In this document: piece by piece, positions 34,582-42,448 of the stretch
How the letters are laid out: every line of letters begins with the position of its first letter
Position numbering within the stretch: position 1 is the first letter of the stretch
Assembly: GCF_916618745.1 (NCBI RefSeq)
Contig: NZ_OU745373.1
Coordinates: 1,263,501 to 1,327,500 of the forward strand
Length of the DNA stretch: 64,000 bases
DNA from: Cardiobacterium sp. Marseille-Q4385
GTDB lineage: Bacteria; Pseudomonadota; Gammaproteobacteria; Cardiobacteriales; Cardiobacteriaceae
Reading direction: 5' to 3'
Position numbers and translations under genes: made by a program
Notes under the pieces: model-generated
Seen by the model: only the letters and a program-made list of their open reading frames with translations
Databases searched by the model: none
What the model was told of the DNA's origin: nothing

Positions 34582-34624
34582 ACCGGCATCAATACTGGAC
34601 TCGCGTAGGGTGGGCCTCGGCCCA

Positions 34625-34871
34625 CCAAGCGGGATAGGTGCGGAATTGGTTTTGGAGACGTTGCAGGCAACGTCTCTACGTTTTTCTTTCTACCGTAGCG
34701 TTGTTTTGTGCCGTTTGAGCAGCCGCCAAGCGGCGTAAATGCCCGGGCTTGCGTAGGGTGGGCCTTGGCCCACCAAGCGGGCGTAGCCTGCTTTTTGTGT
34801 TCTTGATAGCAGCACGAAAAAATGCCGCCAGGCAGCGTGGTTGCCGGGTTCCCACCAAGCGGCTAACCGTG
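34625..34871 (+). repeat. Cluster of four CCAAGCGG units and a GTAGGGTGGGCC motif
   Basis: CCAAGCGG units start at 34625, 34726, 34773 and 34856. Two are joined to GTAGGGTGGGCC..GGCCCACC hairpins (about 34609-34628 and 34753-34774). The GAGACGTTGC palindrome copy 2 lies among them. No gene is seen between manA and prmC. Confidence 0.75.
34655..34676 (+). repeat. GAGACGTTGC palindrome, copy 2
   Basis: GAGACGTTGC, AG, GCAACGTCTC. The following TACGTTTTTCTTTCT...GTAGCGT is shared with copy 3 at 56117-56138. Confidence 0.8.
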
Positions 34872-35702
34872 CTAGCCGCCTTTCTGCATTTCCGTATAGC
34901 GGTCGCGCCGGGCGTAATCCTGTCCGGTCGCGATATGCCGCCAGGCGGGATAACGCGCAGCGCGGGCGCGCAGGGTGTCGCCCTGCTGCCAGCCATGCTC
35001 CATGATGAGCCAGCCGCCTGATTTCAACACGCGCGGTGCATCGTCCATGATGACGTTGAGGTCGCGGTAGCCGTCCTCGGCAGCGACGAGGGCGCTTAAC
35101 GGTTCATGGCTGAGGGCGGCGAGATGTGGATCGTCCGGGGCGATATAAGGCGGATTGCTGATGATGAGGTCGGCGCTTTCATCAACAAAGGGCGCAAGCC
35201 AGTCGCCGTGCCGGAAGCGGACATTAGGTATGCCGAGACGGCGGGCGTTTTCCGTAGCGACCGCCAGCGCCGCCGTGCTTTGATCGCTGCCGGTGACATC
35301 GGCATCGGGGCGGGCGGCAGCGATAGCCAGCGCCAGCGCACCGCTGCCGGTACCGAGATCAAGCACCGTCGGGCGGGTAACGTCGCGCAGATGATGGAGG
35401 GCACGCTCCACCACCGCTTCGCTGTCGCTGCGCGGGATGAGGGTGGCGCGGCTGACGGCGAGATCAAGCCCGTAGAAAGATTGATTGCCGAGCAGATAGG
35501 CGAGCGGTTCGCCCGCGTGCAGGCGAGCGGCGAGGGCGTCAAGCGTCGCTACAGCATCGGCGCTGAGATCGGGGTCGTGGATGCGCTGCTGCGTCAGGCT
35601 GAGGCCGGTCACGAAGGCGGCAAGATGGCGGGTTTCCAGCAGCGCGGCCTCGCTATCGGGATGGGCGGCGGCGCTGCGGTGGATCCAGAGGCTGAGTTTC
35701 AT
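34872..35702 (-). CDS. prmC: Release-factor glutamine N5-methyltransferase
   Basis: PrmC methylates the glutamine of the GGQ motif in RF1 and RF2. The 276-residue protein has the N-terminal helical domain, the SAM-binding loop VLDLGTGSGALALAIAA and the catalytic NPPY in LIISNPPYIAPDDPHL. A second NPPY methyltransferase in the window (62084-63055) fits PrmB better, so this one is PrmC. It is separated from prfA. Its start overlaps the end of the small upstream gene by 4 bases. Confidence 0.93.
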   Translation of the reverse strand: MKLSLWIHRSAAAHPDSEAALLETRHLAAFVTGLSLTQQRIHDPDLSADAVATLDALAARLHAGEPLAYLLGNQSFYGLDLAVSRATLIPRSDSEAVVERALHHLRDVTRPTVLDLGTGSGALALAIAAARPDADVTGSDQSTAALAVATENARRLGIPNVRFRHGDWLAPFVDESADLIISNPPYIAPDDPHLAALSHEPLSALVAAEDGYRDLNVIMDDAPRVLKSGGWLIMEHGWQQGDTLRARAARYPAWRHIATGQDYARRDRYTEMQKGG

Positions 35703-35947
35703 GATGACGAATGCAGGCGGATGAGGGTGATGTACTGCGCCGGACTGATATCGCCGGCAACGAGATGGCGGATGAGCTGTGCCTCAAAGGCATCGGGCGG
35801 CGGCAGGCCCTCAATACGGTTTTTGCGCGCGAGATAAGCCTGATGGCGGGCGCGTTCCTGTTGCGCGGCAGGGCTGCGGTCGAGGTCAGGATAGCCGGCG
35901 GCGGCATTGGCGGCGAGGATGGCGGAGAGTTGGGCGGTAGCGGTCAT
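35699..35947 (-). CDS. Small hypothetical protein, 82 residues, coupled to prmC
   Basis: The product is soluble and helical in appearance (ARHQAYLARKNRIEGLPPPDAFEAQLIRHLVAGDISPAQYITLIRLH). It overlaps prmC by 4 bases. The C-terminal segment resembles the short helical tails of some Fic-antitoxin-like proteins, but no inhibitory motif and no Fic toxin is seen, so I do not assign it. Function unknown. Confidence 0.65.
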   Translation of the reverse strand: MTATAQLSAILAANAAAGYPDLDRSPAAQQERARHQAYLARKNRIEGLPPPDAFEAQLIRHLVAGDISPAQYITLIRLHSSS

Positions 35948-35976
35948 GGTAGGAGGGGAGGGCGATGGTGCAGGAT

Positions 35977-36125
35977 GTAGTTAAACATCTAAAAAATCGT
36001 AACGGCGTTGCGTCGTCTGACCGGTCCCCATAAAAATCGCTACGCGATTTTTATGGGGACCCGCCGTACTAGCTGTACTGTCTGCGGCGATGCGCCTTGT
36101 TACGCTTTTTTATCTATTCAACTAC
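35977..36125. repeat. MITE-like element copy 4 with nested 17-bp-arm palindrome
   Basis: Terminal inverted repeats of about 27 bp (left GTAGTTAAACATCTAAAAAA, right ..TTTTTTATCTATTCAACTAC) enclose an interior like copy 3. Inserted into it is a perfect palindrome at 36024-36060 with arms GTCCCCATAAAAATCGC and GCGATTTTTATGGGGAC and a 3-base centre. A related palindrome is nested in copy 1 (641-669). Confidence 0.8.
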
Positions 36126-36186
36126 TAAGCCGATACGCAAAAAAGCCTGTCTTTGCGACAGGCTTCTTCTGCAAACCGGCGCCGTC

Positions 36187-36396
36187 TCACTGCGGATTGG
36201 CGGAAGGACGCGCGGAAACACGCGCCTCGTTCAGACGCTCAATGGCGGCGACACCGGAGGCATTGCTCTTGTCGGGCGAGGTGATCGTGCTGATGCGGAT
36301 GAGGGTGAAATAGACGGTCAACCCAAGCACGATCGGGATGAACAGGGCGAGAAGAACCGAGAAAGTCGGGGATTTGATGGTGCGTTGATCTGACAT
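36187..36396 (-). CDS. Small hypothetical membrane protein, 69 residues
   Basis: One transmembrane helix (FSVLLALFIPIVLGLTVYFTLI) sits between a short polar N-terminus and a C-terminal tail of about 35 polar residues. GGAGG lies 5 bases before the ATG, a strong site. It is transcribed towards the MITE-like element and divergently from the DnaB-like gene. No family recognised. Confidence 0.65.
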   Translation of the reverse strand: MSDQRTIKSPTFSVLLALFIPIVLGLTVYFTLIRISTITSPDKSNASGVAAIERLNEARVSARPSANPQ

Positions 36397-36671
36397 GGAA
36401 CCTCCAACAGGTTTGATAAAACGGGAGGGCTTTATATCAGATTATCCGCTTGTGTGGCAGGGCGATTGCCAACAGCCTCCCTCATCCGTCCGCACCCGCC
36501 GCTCAGTAGGCGGCGCGGTAGAGGGCGAGGAGTCTCTACCGGAGTTCTGCCTGGGGCGGGAAAGCGGGAAAAACGCTGCGACGTCCGCTGTCGTTACGGA
36601 ACATAAAATGGGCAGACGACAAGCGAGCAAACATCGCCTTTCCGTCCTATCCATCCAGCCAGGAAATCCCC

Positions 36672-37592
36672 ATGACAGAGCACGAAAACGATTATGACGA
36701 CTATCGGCAGCGCGAAATCAAGCGGTTACTCGCCGACACCATTTTCTACCTGCAAGAGGCCAGTGAGCATCCGGATAGTATTGCCGGCATCCCGACCGGT
36801 TTCCGCGATCTTGACTGCATGACCGGTGGCCTGCAACGCGGCGATTTGATCGTTATTGCCGGGCGTCCCAATATGGGCAAAACCGCCCTGGCCATGAACA
36901 TTGCCGAAGCTGTGGCTATTGGTGCCAGAGAAGCTGTCGCTCTCTCCTCGCTAGCTCAACCTGACCGCGTACTCATGCTACGTTTGTTGTCTTCGCTGAG
37001 CGGTATTGCTCACGACCGGTTGCGCAAAGGCGACATCATGGACGAAGGGGCACGCGAGAAACTGGCGCTTGCCGTCAGGCAGCTGGTCGAAGCCCCCCTC
37101 GATATTAACGACGACCTGAATCTCACCGCAGTCGATCTACATGCGCAAACGCGGCGGCTGCAAGAAAAGCGCGGCGCACTCGGCCTGATCCTTATCGATG
37201 ATTTGCAAATGATAGAGCAGGATAATCCCGGCAATAACCGCATGACGACGGTGGACCGCATCATGCGCAGCCTGAAGCTGCTTGCCAGAGAAATGTATGC
37301 GCCGGTCATTGTTCTCTCGCAGGTCTCACAGCGCGCCGAACAGCGGGCAAACAAACGCCCGCTGCTCGCGGATCTTCCTGCTGCGGGGGCGATAGAGCAG
37401 CATGCCGACGTCGTCCTCTTTATCTACCGCAGCGAAGTCTATGACCCGGACTCGCCGGAACGGGGCATCGCCGATATCAACATTGCTAAACAGCACAACG
37501 GCCCCATCGGCACCGTCAAACTTGCCTTTCAGGCTGAGTACCTCAGATTTGGGGATCTGGCCTCTGGCTACGATGAAGCGTTCGATGACTGA
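36672..37592 (+). CDS. Truncated, divergent DnaB-like helicase-domain ATPase
   Basis: The 306-residue protein matches only the C-terminal RecA-like domain of replicative helicase DnaB: IPTGFRDLDCMTGGLQRGDLIVIAGRPNMGKTALAMNIAE with Walker A at residues 64-71, Walker B LILIDD (172-177), and late IFIYRSEVYDPDSPERG-like and AKQHNGPIGTVKLAF segments. The N-terminal DnaB domain, about 150 residues, is missing. The catalytic-glutamate motif (F-S-M-E-M in DnaB) reads LSSLAQ at residues 91-96, so ATP hydrolysis may be impaired. It lies 66 bases upstream of the McrB frame, on the same strand. This is a paralog rather than the essential dnaB; its role is unknown. Confidence 0.82.
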   Translation: MTEHENDYDDYRQREIKRLLADTIFYLQEASEHPDSIAGIPTGFRDLDCMTGGLQRGDLIVIAGRPNMGKTALAMNIAEAVAIGAREAVALSSLAQPDRVLMLRLLSSLSGIAHDRLRKGDIMDEGAREKLALAVRQLVEAPLDINDDLNLTAVDLHAQTRRLQEKRGALGLILIDDLQMIEQDNPGNNRMTTVDRIMRSLKLLAREMYAPVIVLSQVSQRAEQRANKRPLLADLPAAGAIEQHADVVLFIYRSEVYDPDSPERGIADINIAKQHNGPIGTVKLAFQAEYLRFGDLASGYDEAFDD

Positions 37593-37658
37593 CTGCCGCA
37601 TGAACCCGCCGCCGGGCGGGATAAAATCCGCCTTTTGCCCCCACCCCCGGAACACCCC

Positions 37659-37985
37659 ATGAACGACGACACCGCCAGCACCTTCAACCACCAACCTGCC
37701 ATGACCTTTGCCAACGGTGCCCACGGCACCAGCCTGAGCCCGCCGCCCCCGCAGCAGGCGGGGCATTGCATGGATGTCTGGGTGGTATGCGAAAGCCTGC
37801 TGCAAGCGGACGGCACCCTGCCGACGAAAGCGCAGGTGCTGGCAGATGCCCGCCTGGCACAATCCAACCGCAATAACGTTGAGCAGGAATACTACCGCTG
37901 GCGGCGCTGGCGTAGCGGTGGGAGTTCCTCCCTATCTGACGGTGTTAATCCGGCAGCTTTCACCTTCCATACAGGAGACAACAAC
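37659..37985 (+). other. In-frame upstream extension of mcrB or remnant of another gene
   Basis: This GC-rich segment is open in the mcrB frame and could encode 109 residues. The part MDVWVVCESLLQADGTLPTKAQVLADARLA and NRNNVEQEYYRWRRWR looks like a small DNA-binding helical domain. The base composition changes sharply near 37960, just before the better-supported mcrB start. It may be the true N-terminal domain of McrB or the 5' part of an older gene joined by insertion. Confidence 0.45.
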
Positions 37986-39416
37986 ATGGAAAAGCCCCCT
38001 AAAAAAATTCCTTTTACAAACACCATCTATTACGGCCCGCCCGGTACGGGGAAAACCTATTGTCTTTCTCAATTATTAGAAGGCTATACGCGTCCTGCGC
38101 CCTCGAATCTCAATCAAGAAGAAAAATTGGACATATGGCGACAAGAATTTATAAAAAACAATATATCTAATTTGGCTTGGTGGAAAGTTATAGTGGCTGT
38201 TTTACTTCACCTAGGTAGAGGAGCAAGAATTGATGAAATACTTGAGCATGAATTTATTAAGGAAAGAGCTCCTAATGGTAAAATTAATGCTCCTAATGTA
38301 TGGAATAGTCTGACATTTCATGCCGTTGATAATTTGCCTAATATTAACATAAAAACAAGACACAAGCCTATTGTCTTTAGGAAGGATAATGAAGGTATAT
38401 GGTCATTGCTCGAAAATGCACAAGAGAATTGCAAAGATGCCAATGATTTCTTTGAGTCCTATGAGAATGGATTTCCGCCCGATTGGAATCCGGAAACTTC
38501 CGAGGTACTACGCAATTATAAAATCGTGACCTTCCATCAATCCTATGGCTACGAAGAATTTGTGGAAGGACTACGTCCTGTTCTGAGCAATAAAGAGAAC
38601 AAAGAGGATAGTGAGGAAACAGAGAGTGATAAAGCAGGCATAGTGCGCTATGAAATTCGTGACGGTATTTTCAAGGAACTGTGCAATGAAGCCCGCAAAG
38701 CGCCAAAGCAGCGCTTCGCCATCATCATCGACGAAATCAACCGGGGCAATATCAGCAAAATCTTCGGCGAATTGATTACGCTGATAGAAGCGGACAAGCG
38801 GGAAGGCATGAGAAATGCCATCAGCGTTAAATTGCCTTATTCCGGAGAATATTTTTCCATCCCGCAAAACGTCGATATTATCGGCACCATGAATACAGCC
38901 GACCGTTCTTTGGCCGTGCTTGATACTGCCCTGCGCCGCCGTTTTGCATTTGTCGAAATGATGCCGGATTATAAAGTCCTGAAAGATATTACGGTTGATG
39001 GTATCAAGATGGATGAATTATTGCGTCGTCTGAATGAGCGCATCGAAGTACTGTATGACCGTGACCATATGATCGGCCATGCTTATTTCATACCACTAAG
39101 AGACCAACCAACGCTGGAACATTTGGAGCAAATATTCCAGCAACGCATTATTCCGTTATTACAGGAATATTTCTTTGATGACTGGGAAAAAATCCGTCTG
39201 GTGCTGGGTGATAATCAGAAAGCAAAAGAAGAACATCAATTCATTAAGTGTGAAGAAAATACGGCAGGGGAAGCAAAACGTCTCTTTGGTGACAAACATC
39301 CGCTTGGCGACTATGGCATCAAGCCGCGCTATGTCATCAATGAAAATGCTTTCAAGGAAATAGAAGCCTATCGCGGTATCTATCAGCCATCAGCGGCGCA
39401 AGCGGGGAACACATAG
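37986..39416 (+). CDS. mcrB: McrB-like AAA+ GTPase of a 5-methylcytosine-type restriction system
   Basis: McrB hexamers translocate DNA with GTP and recruit McrC for cleavage. From ATG 37986 the protein is 476 residues: Walker A GPPGTGKT (17-24), Walker B FAIIIDEINRGN, the McrB GTP signature GTMNTADRS and sensor region LDTALRRRFAF. An insertion of about 130 residues between Walker A and KIVTFHQSYGYEEF contains a winged-helix-like stretch (LAWWKVIVAVLLHLGRGARIDEILE). The start is set by AGGAG 8 bases upstream. The same frame continues to 37659 with an ATG, adding 109 residues in GC-rich DNA; that longer form is possible. The gene's first half is AT-rich. It overlaps mcrC by one base. Confidence 0.85.
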   Translation: MEKPPKKIPFTNTIYYGPPGTGKTYCLSQLLEGYTRPAPSNLNQEEKLDIWRQEFIKNNISNLAWWKVIVAVLLHLGRGARIDEILEHEFIKERAPNGKINAPNVWNSLTFHAVDNLPNINIKTRHKPIVFRKDNEGIWSLLENAQENCKDANDFFESYENGFPPDWNPETSEVLRNYKIVTFHQSYGYEEFVEGLRPVLSNKENKEDSEETESDKAGIVRYEIRDGIFKELCNEARKAPKQRFAIIIDEINRGNISKIFGELITLIEADKREGMRNAISVKLPYSGEYFSIPQNVDIIGTMNTADRSLAVLDTALRRRFAFVEMMPDYKVLKDITVDGIKMDELLRRLNERIEVLYDRDHMIGHAYFIPLRDQPTLEHLEQIFQQRIIPLLQEYFFDDWEKIRLVLGDNQKAKEEHQFIKCEENTAGEAKRLFGDKHPLGDYGIKPRYVINENAFKEIEAYRGIYQPSAAQAGNT

Positions 39417-40750
39417 TGCATGACGTCACGCTGTTTGAGTACGACGCCCTGATCGCCGGGAAGGCGGTAGAGGAAGTGGGGGCAGGCGTCCACGTCATCC
39501 CGGCGCACGATTTCCGCTGGCTGAAAGCGCGCTGTTTAAGCATGAAAAAGGCCTGGCAGTGGTTGACGCTGACCAGGCGGTGTGGGCAAGAGGCACTGCG
39601 AACTGCCAACTACGCCGGCATCGTCCGTTGCCCCAGCGGGCTGCAACTGGAAATCCTGCCGAAGACCGGGCGGGCGGTGGGTGATGCGGATCGTGCTGAT
39701 CATGCCCGCCGCGTCCTGATGCGGATGCTCGCCTGCCTGCCCAACTTCCGCCACCTCCGCCTTGATGCCGCCGAACGTGCTGCCACCTCGCAGCCGCTGT
39801 GGGAAATCTTCATCGGCGAGGCGCTTGCAGCCATGGCTTCCGTCATCAAACACGGCTTGCGCCGCGATTACCGCACCTACGAAGGCAACCTCTTTCTCCT
39901 ACGCGGCAAGCTACTGCCCACCGCACACCTGCGTCACAACCTCTTCCGCGCCGACCGCTTCTACACCGCGCACGATGAATACAGCCCCGACCGCGCGGAA
40001 AACCGCCTGCTGCACAGCGCCGTGTTGCAGGCCCTGCAACGTACCCGCCACCCCGGTCATCAGCGCCTTGCCCGTGAACTGCGCTTTGCCCTCGCTGACA
40101 TTCCGCCTTCCACGCGGCCCGGCGATGATTTTGCCCGCGTCCGCTTTGAGCGCGGCATGGGTTACTACCGCGAGGCGCTCGCTTGGGCGCAGCTCTTGCT
40201 GGCGGAGACCAACCCGCTTGGCGACGGGCGCGACGATAGGCTGCCCGCGCTGCTGTTCCCGATGGAAGCGCTGTTTGAAGCTTACGTGGCGCAGCATCTC
40301 ACCCGCACCTTCCCTCATCTGCGCGTGCACACGCAGCATCGCAAGCACTGCCTGCTGGCTGGCGACGGGCCAAACCGCTTTTTGCGCCCCGATCTCGTTC
40401 TCAGTGACACCGAGGACGGCAGCACGCAATGGGTACTGGATTGCAAATGGAAGGTGCCGGAAGGGCAGGACATCAGTGGCGTCGCGAGTAGCGACCTCTA
40501 CCAACTGCTGGCTTACGGCATCAATTACTATGACGACCGGGCAGGCAAACTGGCGCTGGTGTACCCGCAAACGGCACTGTTTTCGCAACCGCTGCCTGTG
40601 CAGTTCCGCAACACGCAACTGCAACTGTGGCTGTTGCCGTTTGATTGTGATGCGGAAGAATGCCGCCTGCTGCTGCCGGATGATTGTCCGCCTGCGCAGC
40701 CGCCAAGCGGGATAAAGACTGACCTGCGCTACGCCGGAGCGGTGGACTGA
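39416..40750 (+). CDS. mcrC: McrC-like nuclease subunit
   Basis: McrC is the endonuclease partner of McrB; it stimulates its GTPase and cuts methylated DNA. The 444-residue protein ends with a PD-(D/E)xK site, seen as RFLRPDLVLSD followed by WVLDCKWK. The start is GTG at 39416, overlapping the mcrB stop TAG by one base, a coupling typical of the system. The last 15 or so residues (PSGIKTDLRYAGAVD) are encoded by a CCAAGCGG-family repeat beginning at 40703, so the C-terminus has been extended by repeat DNA. Confidence 0.88.
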   Translation: MHDVTLFEYDALIAGKAVEEVGAGVHVIPAHDFRWLKARCLSMKKAWQWLTLTRRCGQEALRTANYAGIVRCPSGLQLEILPKTGRAVGDADRADHARRVLMRMLACLPNFRHLRLDAAERAATSQPLWEIFIGEALAAMASVIKHGLRRDYRTYEGNLFLLRGKLLPTAHLRHNLFRADRFYTAHDEYSPDRAENRLLHSAVLQALQRTRHPGHQRLARELRFALADIPPSTRPGDDFARVRFERGMGYYREALAWAQLLLAETNPLGDGRDDRLPALLFPMEALFEAYVAQHLTRTFPHLRVHTQHRKHCLLAGDGPNRFLRPDLVLSDTEDGSTQWVLDCKWKVPEGQDISGVASSDLYQLLAYGINYYDDRAGKLALVYPQTALFSQPLPVQFRNTQLQLWLLPFDCDAEECRLLLPDDCPPAQPPSGIKTDLRYAGAVD

Positions 40751-40800
40751 AGTCTACCCTGCGCCCGCCAAGCGGCGTAGTTGCTGCGCCTGCCAAGCGG
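40703..40800 (+). repeat. CCAAGCGG-family repeats, three units
   Basis: Units start at 40703 (inside the end of mcrC: CCAAGCGGGATAAAGACTGA), 40768 and 40793. Confidence 0.75.
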
Positions 40801-40870
40801 GGCAACCGCGCGCTTTTCCCGCCCGCTATACTAGCCCCCTCTCATCACGCCGCTTGCGGCAGGAGTTTGT

Positions 40871-41308
40871 ATGCAACTGATCCTCTGGCGCCATGCCAGC
40901 GCCAACAGTTTTAACGGCTATGACCGCATGCTCGACCCGACCGGACACAAGCAGGCGGCGCAGGGCGGGCAGTGGCTTGCCACCCACTACCCCAATCTGC
41001 CCATCCTCACCTCGATGGCGCGGCGGGCGATCGAGACAGCGGCACATTATCCCTTCCCCAGCGAGGCGGTGGCCGCGCTCAATCCGGGCAAGGCGACGAT
41101 GAGCGTCTATGATTTTCTTGTTGCGCGCGGCGAGAGCAATCTCATCGCCGTCGGTCATTTGCCGTGGATCGGCCAGCTCGGCGCACATCTCTTGCGCACC
41201 GGCGGCTATTACCCCTTCAATCACGGCATGGTGCTGGTCTTTACCGGTGATGACGGCGAAAACTGGCAGCTGTGTGATTCTTTCCAACCACAACCCGTGA
41301 CGGGCTAA
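40871..41308 (+). CDS. sixA: Phosphohistidine phosphatase SixA
   Basis: SixA removes phosphate from phosphohistidine; in E. coli its targets are the ArcB phosphotransfer domain and the PTS-Ntr chain. The 145-residue protein has the histidine-phosphatase RHA motif (residues 7-9, LILWRHASA) and the second catalytic His in IAVGHLPWIG. The TSMARRAIETA segment is also typical. AGGAG lies before the ATG. The next gene follows after 9 bases. Confidence 0.93.
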   Translation: MQLILWRHASANSFNGYDRMLDPTGHKQAAQGGQWLATHYPNLPILTSMARRAIETAAHYPFPSEAVAALNPGKATMSVYDFLVARGESNLIAVGHLPWIGQLGAHLLRTGGYYPFNHGMVLVFTGDDGENWQLCDSFQPQPVTG

Positions 41309-41317
41309 GGAGTTCTT

Positions 41318-41833
41318 ATGCGTTTTCTTTTCCCCCTGCTGGCGGCGCTGGCCGCCCCGTTTGCCGCCGCACTCAGCGAAGCGGATTTGCTTGGCCGCTG
41401 GTCGTGCAGCACCTCGTATCCGGAAATCAATGCCAAGATTGACGATGTGCGCATTTTTAATGCCGACGGTACCACCACCAGCGACGGCACCACCATCTTC
41501 TTCATCCGCGACGGTCTCTTGCAATACACGACGCACAACGAAGAAACGTGGACGCTGAAAGACGGCGTGCTGCGCGTGGAGACGGTAAAAAGCGCGGTTG
41601 AGCGGGCAATGCCGCCGCGCATTCAGAAAATGCTGGACGAAAAACCCGATGTGGCAGCGTTTGAAGCGAAGATGTTTGGCGTGCTGCGCGCCGTGAAGAC
41701 GGGTGATGCGGTTTCGCTGACCGTTGATAAGGCCGACAAGCAGCAGCTTAATATGCACGACGAACGCGACAATCCGACGGAATGCACGCGGGCGGAGGTT
41801 AAACCGGCGGCGAAGCAGAAGAAAGGCAAGTGA
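41318..41833 (+). CDS. Hypothetical exported protein, 171 residues
   Basis: A signal peptide (FLFPLLAALAAPFAAALS) precedes a small beta-rich domain (DLLGRWSCSTSYPEINAKIDDVRIFNADGTTTSDG...) that looks lipocalin- or LppA-like in pattern: an opening GxW followed by alternating strands. The C-terminus is Lys-rich (PAAKQKKGK). AAGGAG precedes the ATG. It is co-directional with sixA and the following hydrolase gene and overlaps the hydrolase frame region by its stop. Function unknown. Confidence 0.65.
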   Translation: MRFLFPLLAALAAPFAAALSEADLLGRWSCSTSYPEINAKIDDVRIFNADGTTTSDGTTIFFIRDGLLQYTTHNEETWTLKDGVLRVETVKSAVERAMPPRIQKMLDEKPDVAAFEAKMFGVLRAVKTGDAVSLTVDKADKQQLNMHDERDNPTECTRAEVKPAAKQKKGK

Positions 41834-41838
41834 AGCCG

Positions 41839-42393
41839 ATGCGCGACGCCCTGCTCGTCATCGATATGCAAAACGGCGTGTTCGCCACGCCGCGTCATGC
41901 GCGCGTGGCGGTGGTTGGTAACATCAACCGCCTGATGGCCGCTGCCCCGCATACCGTCGTCATCCGCCATACGGGCGACGATTTGCCGGCAGACAGCGCG
42001 GCGTGGCAGTTATTGCCGGAACTGCACATCCCCGCTGCTGCGGTGTATCTCGACAAGACTGCCTGCAACGCCTTTTACCGCACCGCGCTTGCCACTACGC
42101 TGGCTGAGTGGCACTGCCACGACCTGACCATCTGCGGCTGCACGACCGATTACTGTGTGGACAGCACCATCAAGGCGGCAGCCGCGCTGGATTACCGCGT
42201 GACGGTCGCCGCCGATGCCCACACCACCGGCGACCGCCTGCCCATCGCGGCGGATGTGCTCATCGCCTACTACAACGACCTCTGGGCGCAGCTCATCCTG
42301 CCGGACAACCCCATCCGCGTCCGCCGCAGCGACAGCATCATTGCCGCCTGGCAGGCCTCCCCTGAATCTGCTGGTGTCGCCCAAAAAAGATAA
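41839..42393 (+). CDS. Isochorismatase-family cysteine hydrolase
   Basis: The 184-residue protein has the isochorismatase fold and the catalytic triad of the cysteine-hydrolase superfamily: Asp in LLVIDMQNGVF, Lys in YLDKTACNAF and Cys in ICGCTTDYCVDSTIKAA. Members hydrolyse amides such as nicotinamide, N-carbamoylsarcosine or ureidoacrylate; the substrate cannot be predicted. The ATG at 41839 was chosen; a GTG at 41830, overlapping the upstream stop, is also possible. Confidence 0.87.
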   Translation: MRDALLVIDMQNGVFATPRHARVAVVGNINRLMAAAPHTVVIRHTGDDLPADSAAWQLLPELHIPAAAVYLDKTACNAFYRTALATTLAEWHCHDLTICGCTTDYCVDSTIKAAAALDYRVTVAADAHTTGDRLPIAADVLIAYYNDLWAQLILPDNPIRVRRSDSIIAAWQASPESAGVAQKR

Positions 42394-42448
42394 CGCCATC
42401 TCCTCTACCGCTTGCCGGGCTGAGGCCCACCCTACTTTGGAATCCCCC

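Noticed and set aside
34872..35702. Duplicate of the same methyltransferase as 62084-63055
   Set aside because: Both have NPPY, but the SAM loops, lengths and regions after NPPY differ; they fit PrmC and PrmB respectively.
36395..36697. Plus-strand open frame of 100 codons before the DnaB-like gene
   Set aside because: Composition is unlike protein, it starts inside the ribosome-binding region of the divergent membrane gene, and it has no recognised sequence.
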